Source of the DNA: JAXJYR01 sp964593515
GTDB lineage: Bacteria; Bacillota_I; Bacilli_A; Erysipelotrichales; Erysipelotrichaceae
Direction of reading: 5' to 3'
Assembly: GCA_964593515.1 (NCBI GenBank)
Contig: CAZQJH010000008.1
Span: 1 to 26,985, forward strand
DNA length: 26,985 bases
Shown here: piece after piece, positions 8,818-17,686 of the stretch
Layout: each line of letters begins with the position of its first letter
How positions within the stretch are numbered: the first letter of the stretch is position 1
Program-made: the position numbers and the translations under genes
Notes under the pieces: model-generated
Seen by the model: the letters and a program-made list of their open reading frames with translations, nothing else
The model's database searches: none
Told to the model about the DNA's origin: nothing

Positions 8818-9686
8818 TGGAAAAAGCAAGAATTATACGAATTGTCTCTAATCAATATTTAGTATTGAATGAAGATAATCAAACCCATTTAGCAATTGCG
8901 ATGGGAAAATTAAGAAAAAAGAAACAATCACCAGTTGTTGGTGATATCGTGTGGATTGAACAATTAGAAGATCAATATGGAATTCAAAAAATTGAACCAC
9001 GTAAAAATGAATTATTAAGACCTAGTGTTGCGAATGTTGATCAAGCAATTATTGTTGCTTCACTTAAAGAACCAGATTTTTCGCAAACCTTATTAGATCG
9101 TTTAATCTTTGTTGTAGCTTATGCTAATATTAAACCAGTTATTTGTTTTACTAAAGCTGATTTAATTAGTGATGATGATCCTTTATGGCAAACAATCGAA
9201 AATTATCGAAAAAGTGGATATGAATGCTATATAAGTGGTGAAGGTTATGATGATAAGGACTTAAAAGCTTGTTTAAAAGATAAAATAAGTGTTTTAACTG
9301 GACAAAGTGGGGCTGGTAAAAGTAGTTTAATTAATCGTTTAGATTCAAGTTTTGAATTACAAACTCAAGCGATATCAAAAGCCTTAGGTCGAGGGAAACA
9401 TACAACGAGACATTGTGAATTACATGCAATATGTGAAGGATATTTAGCCGATACACCAGGATTTTCTTCCTTAGATTTCACTTTGTTTGAAGAAAGTGAA
9501 ATGTCAGCATGTATTCCTGATTTTAAGCCTTATTTAGGTAATTGTAAGTTTAATGACTGTAAACATATCCATGAACCTGGATGTGTAGTTATTGAAGCCT
9601 TAAATGAAGGTAAAATCGATCAAAAAAGATATCAAAATTATTTAGATGTAATGGAAATTATTCGTAATAAAGTAATTAAATATTAG
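8817..9686 (+). CDS. rsgA: Ribosome small-subunit-dependent GTPase A (RsgA/YjeQ/CpgA)
   Basis: A circularly permuted GTPase that assists late 30S maturation. An N-terminal OB fold (~1-65) precedes a G domain with motifs in permuted order: G4 'FTKADL', then G1 'GQSGAGKS' (162-169), then G3 'DTPGF'. The C-terminal zinc knuckle is 'CKFNDCKHIHEPGC' (C-x4-C-x-H-x5-C), as in characterised RsgA. The 289-residue length is usual. The ATG overlaps the kinase stop by one base (TAATG), implying translational coupling. rpe follows after 8 nt. Confidence 0.96.
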   Translation: MEKARIIRIVSNQYLVLNEDNQTHLAIAMGKLRKKKQSPVVGDIVWIEQLEDQYGIQKIEPRKNELLRPSVANVDQAIIVASLKEPDFSQTLLDRLIFVVAYANIKPVICFTKADLISDDDPLWQTIENYRKSGYECYISGEGYDDKDLKACLKDKISVLTGQSGAGKSSLINRLDSSFELQTQAISKALGRGKHTTRHCELHAICEGYLADTPGFSSLDFTLFEESEMSACIPDFKPYLGNCKFNDCKHIHEPGCVVIEALNEGKIDQKRYQNYLDVMEIIRNKVIKY

Positions 9687-9694
9687 GAGGATTT

Positions 9695-10363
9695 ATGAAA
9701 CAAGAATTAGTTATTGCTCCTTCAATTTTATCTTTAGACTACAGTAAATGTAGTGAACAAATTGAAGAATTAAAACAATCAAAAGCAAAATGGTTACACT
9801 TTGATGTAATGGATGGACACTTTGTACCAAATTTAACTTTTGGACCAGATATTTTAAAAGGTGTTAAAAAAGCTAGTAATTTATTTATGGATGTTCATTT
9901 AATGGTTAGTGATCCAGCTTTTATTTCAGAAATATTTATTAAGGCTGGGGCTGATTTAATTACTTTCCATTTAGAAGCATGTGAAGATTTAGATGCTTGT
10001 TTAGCTTTAGCTAAAAAAATTCGTGAAGCAAATGTGAAAGTAGGAATTAGTGTTAAACCTAAAACAAGTATTGAAAGCTTATTACCACACTTAGCTGAAT
10101 TTGATTTAGTCTTAGTTATGAGTGTTGAACCAGGATTTGGTGGTCAATCATTTATGGAAGATCAATTAGATAAAGTACGTTTATTACGTAAAACAATTGA
10201 TGATAATAACTTAAATGTACGTTTAGAAATCGATGGGGGAATTAATGCTACAACAGCTGATTTAGCCCTTGAAGCAGGTTGTGATACTTTAGTAGCTGGA
10301 AGCTATGTCTTTAAAAATGGAATTGTGGAAAGCTGTGATTTATTATGGAACAAGCAATTCTAG
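9695..10363 (+). CDS. rpe: Ribulose-phosphate 3-epimerase
   Basis: Interconverts D-ribulose 5-phosphate and D-xylulose 5-phosphate in the pentose phosphate pathway. It is a TIM barrel with the family motifs 'APSILSLDY', 'HFDVMDGHFVPN' (metal-binding H35, acid D37), 'MDVHLMV', 'MSVEPGFGGQSF' and 'LEIDGGIN' (second catalytic aspartate), and phosphate-binding 'AGSYVFK' near the end. The 222-residue length is standard. A strong TAGGAGGA site precedes the start. The last 19 nt overlap thiN. Confidence 0.97.
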   Translation: MKQELVIAPSILSLDYSKCSEQIEELKQSKAKWLHFDVMDGHFVPNLTFGPDILKGVKKASNLFMDVHLMVSDPAFISEIFIKAGADLITFHLEACEDLDACLALAKKIREANVKVGISVKPKTSIESLLPHLAEFDLVLVMSVEPGFGGQSFMEDQLDKVRLLRKTIDDNNLNVRLEIDGGINATTADLALEAGCDTLVAGSYVFKNGIVESCDLLWNKQF

Positions 10364-10950
10364 TTTGTCCTAAAGCTAAAATAATACCTGATTTAGGTAT
10401 TGATGTTATTGGTGTTGATTATGGTGCTTATTTATGTGCTAAACAAGGTTTAAAAATGAAATTAGCAATTGGTGATTTTGATAGTTGTAATGAAAAAGAA
10501 TATCAACTAATTCAAAATTCATGTGATCAAATTATTAAACTTCCTTGCGAAAAAGATGATACTGATAGTGAGTATGCAATTAAATATGCTTACTCACTAG
10601 GGTATCAAAAACTATATTTATATGGATGTTTAGGAGGAAGAGTTGATCATGAATTAGCTAATTTATGTTTATTGATGAAACGTGATTATGATTTAGTTTT
10701 AATGAATGAAACAAATATTATTTCTAAATTACACGTTGGTATTCATCATCTAGAAAAGAAACATACATATTTAAGCTTAATTCCTTTAGAAGCATGTTGT
10801 ATTAGTTTAAAAGGAATGAAATATCCACTAGATCATCATCATCTTAGCGAAGATTGCTTATTAACAATCTCTAATGAAATTGTTGATCAAGAAGGAATTG
10901 TGGAAATACATCAAGGTAAAATGTTATGCATTCAAGCAAGTGATGCATAA
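10345..10950 (+). CDS. thiN: Thiamine pyrophosphokinase
   Basis: Transfers a pyrophosphate from ATP to thiamine to make thiamine diphosphate, the cofactor of transketolase and other enzymes. Hallmarks are 'GVDYGAYLC', 'AIGDFDS' (GDFDS at 43-47), 'DDTDSEYAIKYA' and 'GCLGGRVDHELAN', then a C-terminal beta domain with 'GMKYPL' and 'SNE'. The 201-residue length is slightly short for the family. The ATG lies inside the end of rpe with no strong ribosome binding site, so translation is probably coupled to rpe. No TPP riboswitch precedes it, so control is likely through the operon. Its last codons form part of the operon terminator. Confidence 0.93.
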   Translation: MEQAILVCPKAKIIPDLGIDVIGVDYGAYLCAKQGLKMKLAIGDFDSCNEKEYQLIQNSCDQIIKLPCEKDDTDSEYAIKYAYSLGYQKLYLYGCLGGRVDHELANLCLLMKRDYDLVLMNETNIISKLHVGIHHLEKKHTYLSLIPLEACCISLKGMKYPLDHHHLSEDCLLTISNEIVDQEGIVEIHQGKMLCIQASDA

Positions 10951-10958
10951 CATTTTTT
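10918..10958 (+). terminator. Rho-independent terminator overlapping the 3' end of thiN
   Basis: ATGTTATGCAT (10921-10931) pairs perfectly with ATGCATAACAT (10943-10953). A-T pairs from 10918-10920 and 10954-10956 extend the stem, and T-rich sequence follows. The left arm is coding sequence and the thiN stop codon (10948-10950) lies in the right arm. It closes the polC-thiN run. Confidence 0.8.
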
Positions 10959-10959
10959 C

Positions 10960-10988
10960 TAGTCAATATAATTAAAAAATGGTATAAT
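10960..10988 (+). promoter_or_regulatory. recG-rnc promoter
   Basis: A perfect -10 TATAAT (10983-10988) is preceded by a TGG extended -10 (10980-10982). A weak -35, TAGTCA (10960-10965), sits at 17-bp spacing. It begins within a few bases of the thiN terminator and lies 23 nt upstream of the recG start. Confidence 0.7.
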
Positions 10989-11011
10989 AATGAACTGTGA
11001 GGTGAAAAGCC

Positions 11012-13012
11012 ATGTTATTATCTGATTTAAAGTTAACAAAGAAAAGATTAGATATATGCAATAAGCTCGAATTAATTACTTTAGAAGATTTAATGCGCTA
11101 TTATCCTCATCGTTATGAAGTATTAGAAGCACAGCCTTTTAATGAATGGGAAAAAGATGGGAAAGTCTTTTTTGAAGGGATTATTGTTTCACAGGCTAAA
11201 GTTTTACGCTTAAAAGGCAAACTTACCTTAACAACCTTTCAAATGAATGTTCAAGATGAAATTATCACCATCAGTATTTTTAATCGTCCTTGGATTTCTA
11301 ATTTTACTCAAGGTAAAAAAATAGTTATTCAAGGAAAATACCAAGGGAATTATAAAGTAGTTGCCAGTAAATATTATAGTGATGATATAAATACTTTGTG
11401 TGGAATTAAACCACTATATCATCTTAAAGAAGGAATAAGTGAAAAAGATATTCTTAAATTATTAGATATAGCTTATCCGATTTATGCTAGCCATTACTTA
11501 GAATTTATTCCTAAAAAGTATTTAGATAAATATCGTTTGATTTCGGGAGTTGATGCTTTATATTATGTGCATCATCCTAAAAGTAAAGAACATTTAAAAC
11601 AAAGTTTGAGATATTTAAAATATGAAGAATTTTTAAGGTTTCAATTATGGATGAACTATGTTAAACAAAATCAACAACAAACACTTAAACTACCTAAGTG
11701 TTTTGATATTGAAGATGTTTATGAATTAAATCGAGCCTTAGACTTTACTTTAAGTAAAGACCAAAATATCGTAATTCAAGATATTTTAAATGACTTAAAA
11801 AGTCAAAAAATGATGTATCGAATGGTTCAAGGGGATGTAGGATGTGGAAAAACGATTGTAGCATGTTATGCTTTATATGCATGTGTTTTATCACACCAAC
11901 AAGCAGTATTATTAGCCCCAACAGAATTATTAGCGAAACAACATGTAAAAAATATAACTAAGTTATTTCAAGACTTTAAGGTGAATGTAGCAGGATTATA
12001 TTCATCACTTAAACCGAAAGAAAAAGAAGATATTTTAAAACGATTAAAAAATAATGAAATTGATATATTAATTGGAACCCATGCTTTATTTCAAGATCAA
12101 GTTACTTATCATAACTTAGGTTTAGTAGTAGTGGATGAACATCATCGTTTCGGAGTTAAACAACGCCGAAGTATGTTAGAAAAAGGAGATAATGTTGATT
12201 TTTTATTAATGTCAGCAACTCCAATTCCGCGTACATTAGCAATATCCTTATGTAGTGATATGGATGTTTCAACTATTCAAACTTTACCAAGTAATCGTAA
12301 AGCAATTATTACGAAATATTACCAAAGTAGCAGTATGCAACCTTGTCTAGAATTTATCTTGTCACAAGTTGATGAAGGAAGACAAGTATATGTTGTCTGT
12401 CCAGCTATTGAAAATAATGAAGATTATCAAATGAAAAATGTTATTGATATTTATGATGGAATGCAAAAAGTATTAGGTAAAAAATATCAAATAGCTTTAT
12501 TACACGGAGGACAAATGAGTAGTGAAAAAGATGAGATTATGGCATCATTTGTTGAAGGTAAAATTCAAATAATGGTAAGTACAACCGTAATTGAAGTCGG
12601 GGTTGATGTGAAAAATGCTAATGTGATGGTTATTTATGATGCCCATCGCTTTGGTATGAGTCAAATACATCAATTACGTGGTCGAGTTGGTCGAGGAGAA
12701 CATCAAGGTTATTGCTTCTTATTATCTAATAGCAAAGAAGAAGATAGTATTAAACGCTTAAAAGTATTAGAAAGTTGTAATGATGGATTTGAAATCTCAC
12801 GCAAAGATTTAGAGTTAAGAGGTCCAGGTGATATTCTAGGAACTAGACAAAGTGGAGCACCAGATTTTATTTTAGGTAATGTTATTGAAGATCAAAAAAT
12901 CTTAGAAGTAAGTGGCGAAGATGCTAAAGAAATTATTATGCATTTAGATGAATATCCACACATTAAAACATATCTAGAACAAAATATGCAACAACTTAAT
13001 TACTTGGATTAG
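11012..13012 (+). CDS. recG: ATP-dependent DNA helicase RecG
   Basis: A branched-DNA translocase that regresses stalled forks and processes recombination intermediates. An N-terminal helical and wedge (OB) region (to ~235) leads to two helicase lobes. Lobe 1 has Walker A 'GDVGCGKT' (274-281), 'LAPTELLAKQH', Walker B 'VVDEHHRFG' (D375-E376) and 'MSATPIPRT'. Lobe 2 has 'STTVIEVGVD' and 'QLRGRVGRG', followed by the RecG 'ELRGPGDILGTRQSG' region. The length of 666 residues is complete. The Walker B box reads DEHH where most RecG proteins I know have DEQH. The start has a GTGAGGTGA site. rnc follows 10 nt downstream. Confidence 0.97.
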   Translation: MLLSDLKLTKKRLDICNKLELITLEDLMRYYPHRYEVLEAQPFNEWEKDGKVFFEGIIVSQAKVLRLKGKLTLTTFQMNVQDEIITISIFNRPWISNFTQGKKIVIQGKYQGNYKVVASKYYSDDINTLCGIKPLYHLKEGISEKDILKLLDIAYPIYASHYLEFIPKKYLDKYRLISGVDALYYVHHPKSKEHLKQSLRYLKYEEFLRFQLWMNYVKQNQQQTLKLPKCFDIEDVYELNRALDFTLSKDQNIVIQDILNDLKSQKMMYRMVQGDVGCGKTIVACYALYACVLSHQQAVLLAPTELLAKQHVKNITKLFQDFKVNVAGLYSSLKPKEKEDILKRLKNNEIDILIGTHALFQDQVTYHNLGLVVVDEHHRFGVKQRRSMLEKGDNVDFLLMSATPIPRTLAISLCSDMDVSTIQTLPSNRKAIITKYYQSSSMQPCLEFILSQVDEGRQVYVVCPAIENNEDYQMKNVIDIYDGMQKVLGKKYQIALLHGGQMSSEKDEIMASFVEGKIQIMVSTTVIEVGVDVKNANVMVIYDAHRFGMSQIHQLRGRVGRGEHQGYCFLLSNSKEEDSIKRLKVLESCNDGFEISRKDLELRGPGDILGTRQSGAPDFILGNVIEDQKILEVSGEDAKEIIMHLDEYPHIKTYLEQNMQQLNYLD

Positions 13013-13022
13013 AGGGGAAAAT

Positions 13023-13703
13023 ATGAAAACAATATTCGAATGGTTAAATAGTAAGCATATTCCTTACTACAATAAAAAATTAATATTAGAAGCTGTAACA
13101 CATTCTTCATATGTTAATGAACACAAAGGAAATCGTCATGATAATGAACGTTTAGAATTTATGGGGGATGCGGTTTTACAATTGTGGTCATCACAAAAAT
13201 TATTTAAACTTGAACCTAATTTAAAAGAAGGAGAAATGACAACATTAAGAGCTCAACTAGTATGTGAAAAATCACTAGCTACTTATAATCGTCAATTAGG
13301 TTTAAATCGTTTCTTATTATTAGGAGTTGGTGAAGAAAGAACCGGAGGAAGAGAACGTGATTCTTTATTAGCTGATATGTTTGAAGCTTTATTAGGAGCA
13401 TTATATTTAGATAGTGGAATGATGAGTGTTGATATTATTCTAGAAGAAGTCTTAACCCCAGCTATTAATCAACCTAAACCAGATAGTTTAGTAGATTATA
13501 AAACTAAATTACAAGAATTTGTCCAATCAGATAATCGTAAAACGGTTACTTATGAATTGATTAGTAGTGAAGGACCAGCTAATAAACCAGTATTTGAAGT
13601 AGTAGTTAAATTAGATGATATTATTTTAGGTCGTGGTAAAGGTTCTTCTAAGAAAAAAGCTCAACAAATGGCGGCTAAAGATGCTTTAGAAAAGATTGCT
13701 TAA
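13023..13703 (+). CDS. rnc: Ribonuclease III
   Basis: An endonuclease for double-stranded RNA that processes rRNA precursors and regulatory RNA duplexes. The catalytic domain carries the signature 'NERLEFMGDAVL'; acidic metal ligands are E45, D49, D118 and E121. A C-terminal dsRNA-binding domain occupies ~155-226, ending in 'GKGSSKKKAQQMAAKDALEKI'-type sequence. The length of 226 residues is typical. The start has a GAGGGG site. In B. subtilis fapR, the plsX-fab genes and acpP lie between recG and rnc; here the two are adjacent, and neither smc nor ftsY follows. Confidence 0.97.
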   Translation: MKTIFEWLNSKHIPYYNKKLILEAVTHSSYVNEHKGNRHDNERLEFMGDAVLQLWSSQKLFKLEPNLKEGEMTTLRAQLVCEKSLATYNRQLGLNRFLLLGVGEERTGGRERDSLLADMFEALLGALYLDSGMMSVDIILEEVLTPAINQPKPDSLVDYKTKLQEFVQSDNRKTVTYELISSEGPANKPVFEVVVKLDDIILGRGKGSSKKKAQQMAAKDALEKIA

Positions 13704-13728
13704 AAAGAGAGTAAAATCTCTTTTTTTT
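13702..13728 (+). terminator. Rho-independent terminator after rnc
   Basis: AAAAAGAGA (13702-13710) pairs with TCTCTTTTT (13717-13725) around a GTAAAA loop, followed by more T's. The T-run flows directly into the sbcD extended -10. Confidence 0.8.
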
Positions 13729-13736
13729 GTTATAAT
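13728..13736 (+). promoter_or_regulatory. extended -10 promoter of sbcDC
   Basis: TGT-TATAAT (13728-13736) is a perfect extended -10 element abutting the rnc terminator T-run. No good -35 is visible, and its expected place falls inside the terminator stem. It lies 24 nt upstream of the sbcD start, which has a TAGGAGTGA ribosome binding site. Confidence 0.6.
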
Positions 13737-13760
13737 AAAGATAAAGTTAGGAGTGATTAG

Positions 13761-14900
13761 ATGAGAATTATGCATTTATCCGATTTACATATTGGAAAAC
13801 GAGTTAATGAGTTTTCCATGTTGGAAGATCAAGCATACATATTAAAAAAGATTATTAAAATAATTGATGAACAACATGTCGAAACGATAATTATTGCCGG
13901 AGATGTTTATGATAAACCATTACCATCGGCGGAAGCAGTTGAATTATTCGATGAATTTTTAGTAAGTTTAGCTAAACGTAAACTTAATGTTTTAGTAATT
14001 AGTGGAAATCATGATTCACCTGAACGAATTGCCTTTGGAGGAAGATTGATGGAAGCTAGTGGTATTCATATGTCTAGGGTTTATCATGGGGAAGTTAAAC
14101 CAATCAAGTTACAAGATGAAATAGGGGAAATAAACTTCTATTTATTACCATTTATCAAACCAGCTAATGTACGTCGTTATTATCCTGAAGCGAAGATTGA
14201 ATCATATACTGATGCTATACGAATAGCTATTGAAAATATGCAACTTAATTTAAATGAACGTAATATTTTAGTAACGCATCAATTTGTTAGTGGGGCAATG
14301 ACTAGTGATTCAGAAGAGTTATCAGTTGGCGGAAGTGATAATGTTGATGCAAGTGTCTTTAAAGATTTTGATTATGTAGCTTTAGGACATATTCATCGTC
14401 CTCAAAAATGTGGTAGTGAATATATTCGTTATAGTGGAACACCATTGAAATATTCATTTTCTGAAGCAAATCATCAAAAAAGTGTAACAATAATTGATTT
14501 TAAAGCTAAAGATGATATTGAATTATCCTTTATTCCTTTGGTTCCTAAACGTGATTTAGTGGAATTAAAAGGTACTTATGAACAATTAACCTTAAAAAGT
14601 TTTTATGAAAATACAACTTATAATGAAGATTATGTACATATTACCTTAACTGATGAAGAAGATATTCCTGATGTGATTAGTAAACTGAGAGTTATTTATC
14701 ATAATATTATGAAACTAGATTATGATAACTTAAGAACGCGTAGTTTAGCTAAACTAAATAATATCGAAAATGTAGAAAATAAAACTCCATTAGAACACTT
14801 CGCAACTTTTTATGAAACACAAAATGGCCAAGCGATGAGTGATGAACAATTAGCTTATATGCAAACGTTAATTGAAGAATTATGGGAGAATGAAAGATGA
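13761..14900 (+). CDS. sbcD: Nuclease SbcCD subunit D (Mre11-type)
   Basis: The metallophosphoesterase nuclease subunit of SbcCD, which cleaves hairpins and protein-blocked DNA ends. Phosphoesterase motifs in order are 'LSDLHIGKR' (D8, H10), 'IAGDVYDK', 'SGNHDSPER', 'VTHQFV' and 'LGHIHRPQ'. The C-terminal region (~280-379) would be the capping and SbcC-binding part. The length of 379 residues is normal. Its TGA stop overlaps the sbcC start (ATGA), as expected for subunits made in fixed ratio. Confidence 0.96.
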   Translation: MRIMHLSDLHIGKRVNEFSMLEDQAYILKKIIKIIDEQHVETIIIAGDVYDKPLPSAEAVELFDEFLVSLAKRKLNVLVISGNHDSPERIAFGGRLMEASGIHMSRVYHGEVKPIKLQDEIGEINFYLLPFIKPANVRRYYPEAKIESYTDAIRIAIENMQLNLNERNILVTHQFVSGAMTSDSEELSVGGSDNVDASVFKDFDYVALGHIHRPQKCGSEYIRYSGTPLKYSFSEANHQKSVTIIDFKAKDDIELSFIPLVPKRDLVELKGTYEQLTLKSFYENTTYNEDYVHITLTDEEDIPDVISKLRVIYHNIMKLDYDNLRTRSLAKLNNIENVENKTPLEHFATFYETQNGQAMSDEQLAYMQTLIEELWENER

Positions 14901-17662
14901 GACCGTTATTATTAAAAATATCTGCGTTTGGTCCTTATGCAGGTAGTTGTGAAATTGATTTTTCTAAATTAGGGACTGGTGGTTTATATTTAATTACTGG
15001 AGATACAGGAGCAGGTAAAACAACTATTTTTGATGCAATTACCTATGCTTTATATGGAAGTCCAAGTGGAAGTAATCGTGAAAGTTCAATGTTACGCTCT
15101 AAATATGCTGATGAAAATACTCCTACGGAAGTTGAACTTAGATTTCAATACTATGGAAAAGAATATGTTGTGAAAAGAAATCCTGAATATGAACGAGCTA
15201 ATAAACGAGGAAGTGGGACAACTAAACAAATAGCTAATGCTTGTTTAACTTATCCCGATGGTAAAGTTGTAACGAAAATTAAAGATGTTGATAATGCTAT
15301 TAAAGAAATAATGGGAATTGATCGTAATCAATTTTGTCAAATAGCAATGATTGCGCAAGGAGATTTCTTAAAACTATTATTATCATCAACTAAAGAACGT
15401 ATGGAAATCTTTCGACATTTATTTAAAACGCAATTATATGCTGAATTACAAGAAAAACTAAAAAAGGAAGCAACGGGATTAAATAATGAATGTAATACAA
15501 TTCGTTTAAGTATTAATCAATATGTTAAAGGAATTGTTTGTGATGAAGATGGAATAGAAGCTTCAGAAGTTAATAAAGCTAAACAAGGTGAAATGACTAG
15601 TGAAGATTTATTAGCCTTAATGGAAAAATTAATTAGTGATGATCAAGGGTTAGAAATAAAAATAACTAACGAAAAACAAGAAGTTCAAAATGAATTAGAT
15701 ATGATTAAAGCTAAGATTATGAAAGTTAAAGATGTTAATAAGGCTAAAGAAGATTTAGCTAATAATGAAGCACAAACTAACAAAGTAAATGAAAGCTTAG
15801 TTGAAGCTAAACAAAATTATGAACAACAAAAAGCTAGGGAAGGACAAATCCAAATTAAGCAAGAAGAAATAGCTAAATTAAAAGCTATGTTATCACAATA
15901 TGATGAATTAGCTAATAAAGAAAAAATCATTGAAACAAACAATAGCTATATAACTAAAGCTGCTTTACAAATAACGACTTTAGAAACTAAAGTAACTAAC
16001 TTAAATCAAGAAATTAAAACATATCAAGAAGAGTTAATTACTTTACAACATGCTGGGGAAGAAAAAATAAAATTAGAAAGTAAAAAAGCTAATTACCAAG
16101 AACAAAATAAACAATTAAAAAGTTTAAATGTTGATATGATTGCGTTAAATAATACTGCTAATCAATATCAAATTGCTCTAACAACCTATAATCAAAAAGC
16201 AGCTAATACGAATATGCTTGAACAACAATATAAACAAGAATATCAAAACTATTTAGATGCACAAGCTGGTATTTTAGCTGATACTTTACAAGTTGGTTTA
16301 CCTTGTCCAGTTTGTGGTTCAACTACTCATCCGCAAATTGCGATTAAACCTGAAAATACCTTAACTAAAGATGAATTAGATTTATTACAAAGTAAACTAA
16401 ATCAAGCTAATCAAGAAGTTAATACTGCTCGTGAACAAGCGGGAAGAATTAAAGGAACTTTACTTGAAAAAGAAAAACAAGTTTTTGAAATAGCTGATAC
16501 ATTATTAGGAAGTAAAGAACTAGATGAAATTAAACTTTTAATGGAAAATAAATTAAAAGAATTAAATGACGAAATCAAAGAAATCGATAGATCGATTTAT
16601 GAAGAAGAACAAAAGATTAAACGTCGAAATTTAATAAATCAATTATTACCAAATAAACAACAAGATTTAGAACAAGTAAAACAAGCAATTAATCAAACTA
16701 ATGAAAGTTTAAAAGCTAAAGAAGTAGAAAATAAAACCTTAAATGATGATGTATTACTATTACAAAGTAAATTAACTTATAATACTAAAGAAATGGTTTT
16801 AGTTAAAATTGATGAATTAAGTAAGCTTGTAATGCAAATTAAACAAGGAATCGAACAAGCTCAAGGTTTACTAACTAGTTTAAATGAAAAACTAGGTGGA
16901 CTTAAAGGAGCTAAAGAAGAAATTATTAAACGAATTGATTCTACTGAAGTAGAAGATTTAAATGATTTAGAACTAAAACAAAAAACGATAGAAATAAAAT
17001 TATATGAATTAGAACAAGAAGCTAAAAAGTTACATTTGAGAATTGCTACTAATCAAAATGCTTTAACAAATATTAATACTAAAGCTAGTGAATTAATTAA
17101 AGTAGAACAAAAATATATGTGGGTAAAAGCTTTAGCTAATTGTGCTAATGGTAGTATTCAAGGTAAAGAAAAGATTATGCTTGAAACATATATTCAAATG
17201 AATTACTTTGATCGTATTATTGCCAGAGCTAATTCACGTTTAATGATTATGACTAATGGTCAATATGACTTAGTACGTCGTAAAGAAGCTTTAAGTAAGA
17301 GTGGACAAAGTGGATTAGATTTAGATGTTGTTGATCATTATAATGGAACTTGTCGTAGTGTTAAAACTTTATCTGGAGGAGAATCATTTAAAGCTTCTTT
17401 AGCTCTAGCCTTAGGTTTAGCGGATGAAATTCAATCATCAGCAGGAGGAATTAAATTAGATACTATGTTTGTAGATGAAGGATTTGGTTCATTAGATGAA
17501 GAATCATTAGCACAAGCTATTAAAGCTTTAACTTCACTAGCAGCTAATGATCGCTTAGTTGGTATTATTTCCCATGTTAATGAATTAAAACAAAAAATAG
17601 ATAAACAAATTATGGTAACTAAAGATAAAACTGGTGGTAGTGCTATTCAAATTATTGTTTAA
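14897..17662 (+). CDS. sbcC: Nuclease SbcCD subunit C (Rad50-type ATPase)
   Basis: The SMC-like ATPase partner of SbcD. The N-terminal ATPase half has Walker A 'GDTGAGKTTIFD' (~35-46). Two long coiled-coil arms (~180-465 and ~490-780, rich in K, E, Q, N and L) flank the zinc hook C470-P-V-C473, which joins two SbcC molecules. The C-terminal half has the ABC signature 'TLSGGESFKASLALALGLAD', Walker B 'MFVDEGFGSLDEESL' and a switch histidine in 'GIISHVNEL'. At 921 residues it is somewhat shorter than many SbcC proteins, which can be explained by shorter arms. All ATPase and hook residues are intact. No clear terminator follows; murI has its own promoter. Confidence 0.96.
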   Translation: MRPLLLKISAFGPYAGSCEIDFSKLGTGGLYLITGDTGAGKTTIFDAITYALYGSPSGSNRESSMLRSKYADENTPTEVELRFQYYGKEYVVKRNPEYERANKRGSGTTKQIANACLTYPDGKVVTKIKDVDNAIKEIMGIDRNQFCQIAMIAQGDFLKLLLSSTKERMEIFRHLFKTQLYAELQEKLKKEATGLNNECNTIRLSINQYVKGIVCDEDGIEASEVNKAKQGEMTSEDLLALMEKLISDDQGLEIKITNEKQEVQNELDMIKAKIMKVKDVNKAKEDLANNEAQTNKVNESLVEAKQNYEQQKAREGQIQIKQEEIAKLKAMLSQYDELANKEKIIETNNSYITKAALQITTLETKVTNLNQEIKTYQEELITLQHAGEEKIKLESKKANYQEQNKQLKSLNVDMIALNNTANQYQIALTTYNQKAANTNMLEQQYKQEYQNYLDAQAGILADTLQVGLPCPVCGSTTHPQIAIKPENTLTKDELDLLQSKLNQANQEVNTAREQAGRIKGTLLEKEKQVFEIADTLLGSKELDEIKLLMENKLKELNDEIKEIDRSIYEEEQKIKRRNLINQLLPNKQQDLEQVKQAINQTNESLKAKEVENKTLNDDVLLLQSKLTYNTKEMVLVKIDELSKLVMQIKQGIEQAQGLLTSLNEKLGGLKGAKEEIIKRIDSTEVEDLNDLELKQKTIEIKLYELEQEAKKLHLRIATNQNALTNINTKASELIKVEQKYMWVKALANCANGSIQGKEKIMLETYIQMNYFDRIIARANSRLMIMTNGQYDLVRRKEALSKSGQSGLDLDVVDHYNGTCRSVKTLSGGESFKASLALALGLADEIQSSAGGIKLDTMFVDEGFGSLDEESLAQAIKALTSLAANDRLVGIISHVNELKQKIDKQIMVTKDKTGGSAIQIIV

Positions 17663-17686
17663 AAACTTATTAGGGTGCTTATTTTA

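Noticed and set aside
7168..9686. A fused or novel signalling module from prkC and rsgA
   Set aside because: The adjacency with overlapping start and stop is the known Firmicutes arrangement, and both proteins are complete and ordinary.
10300..10344. TPP riboswitch ahead of thiN
   Set aside because: thiN starts inside rpe, and no intergenic space or THI-box sequence exists there.
17663..17685. Possible terminator after sbcC (CTTATT...CTTATTTT region)
   Set aside because: The two similar strings are direct rather than inverted repeats, and no convincing stem forms.
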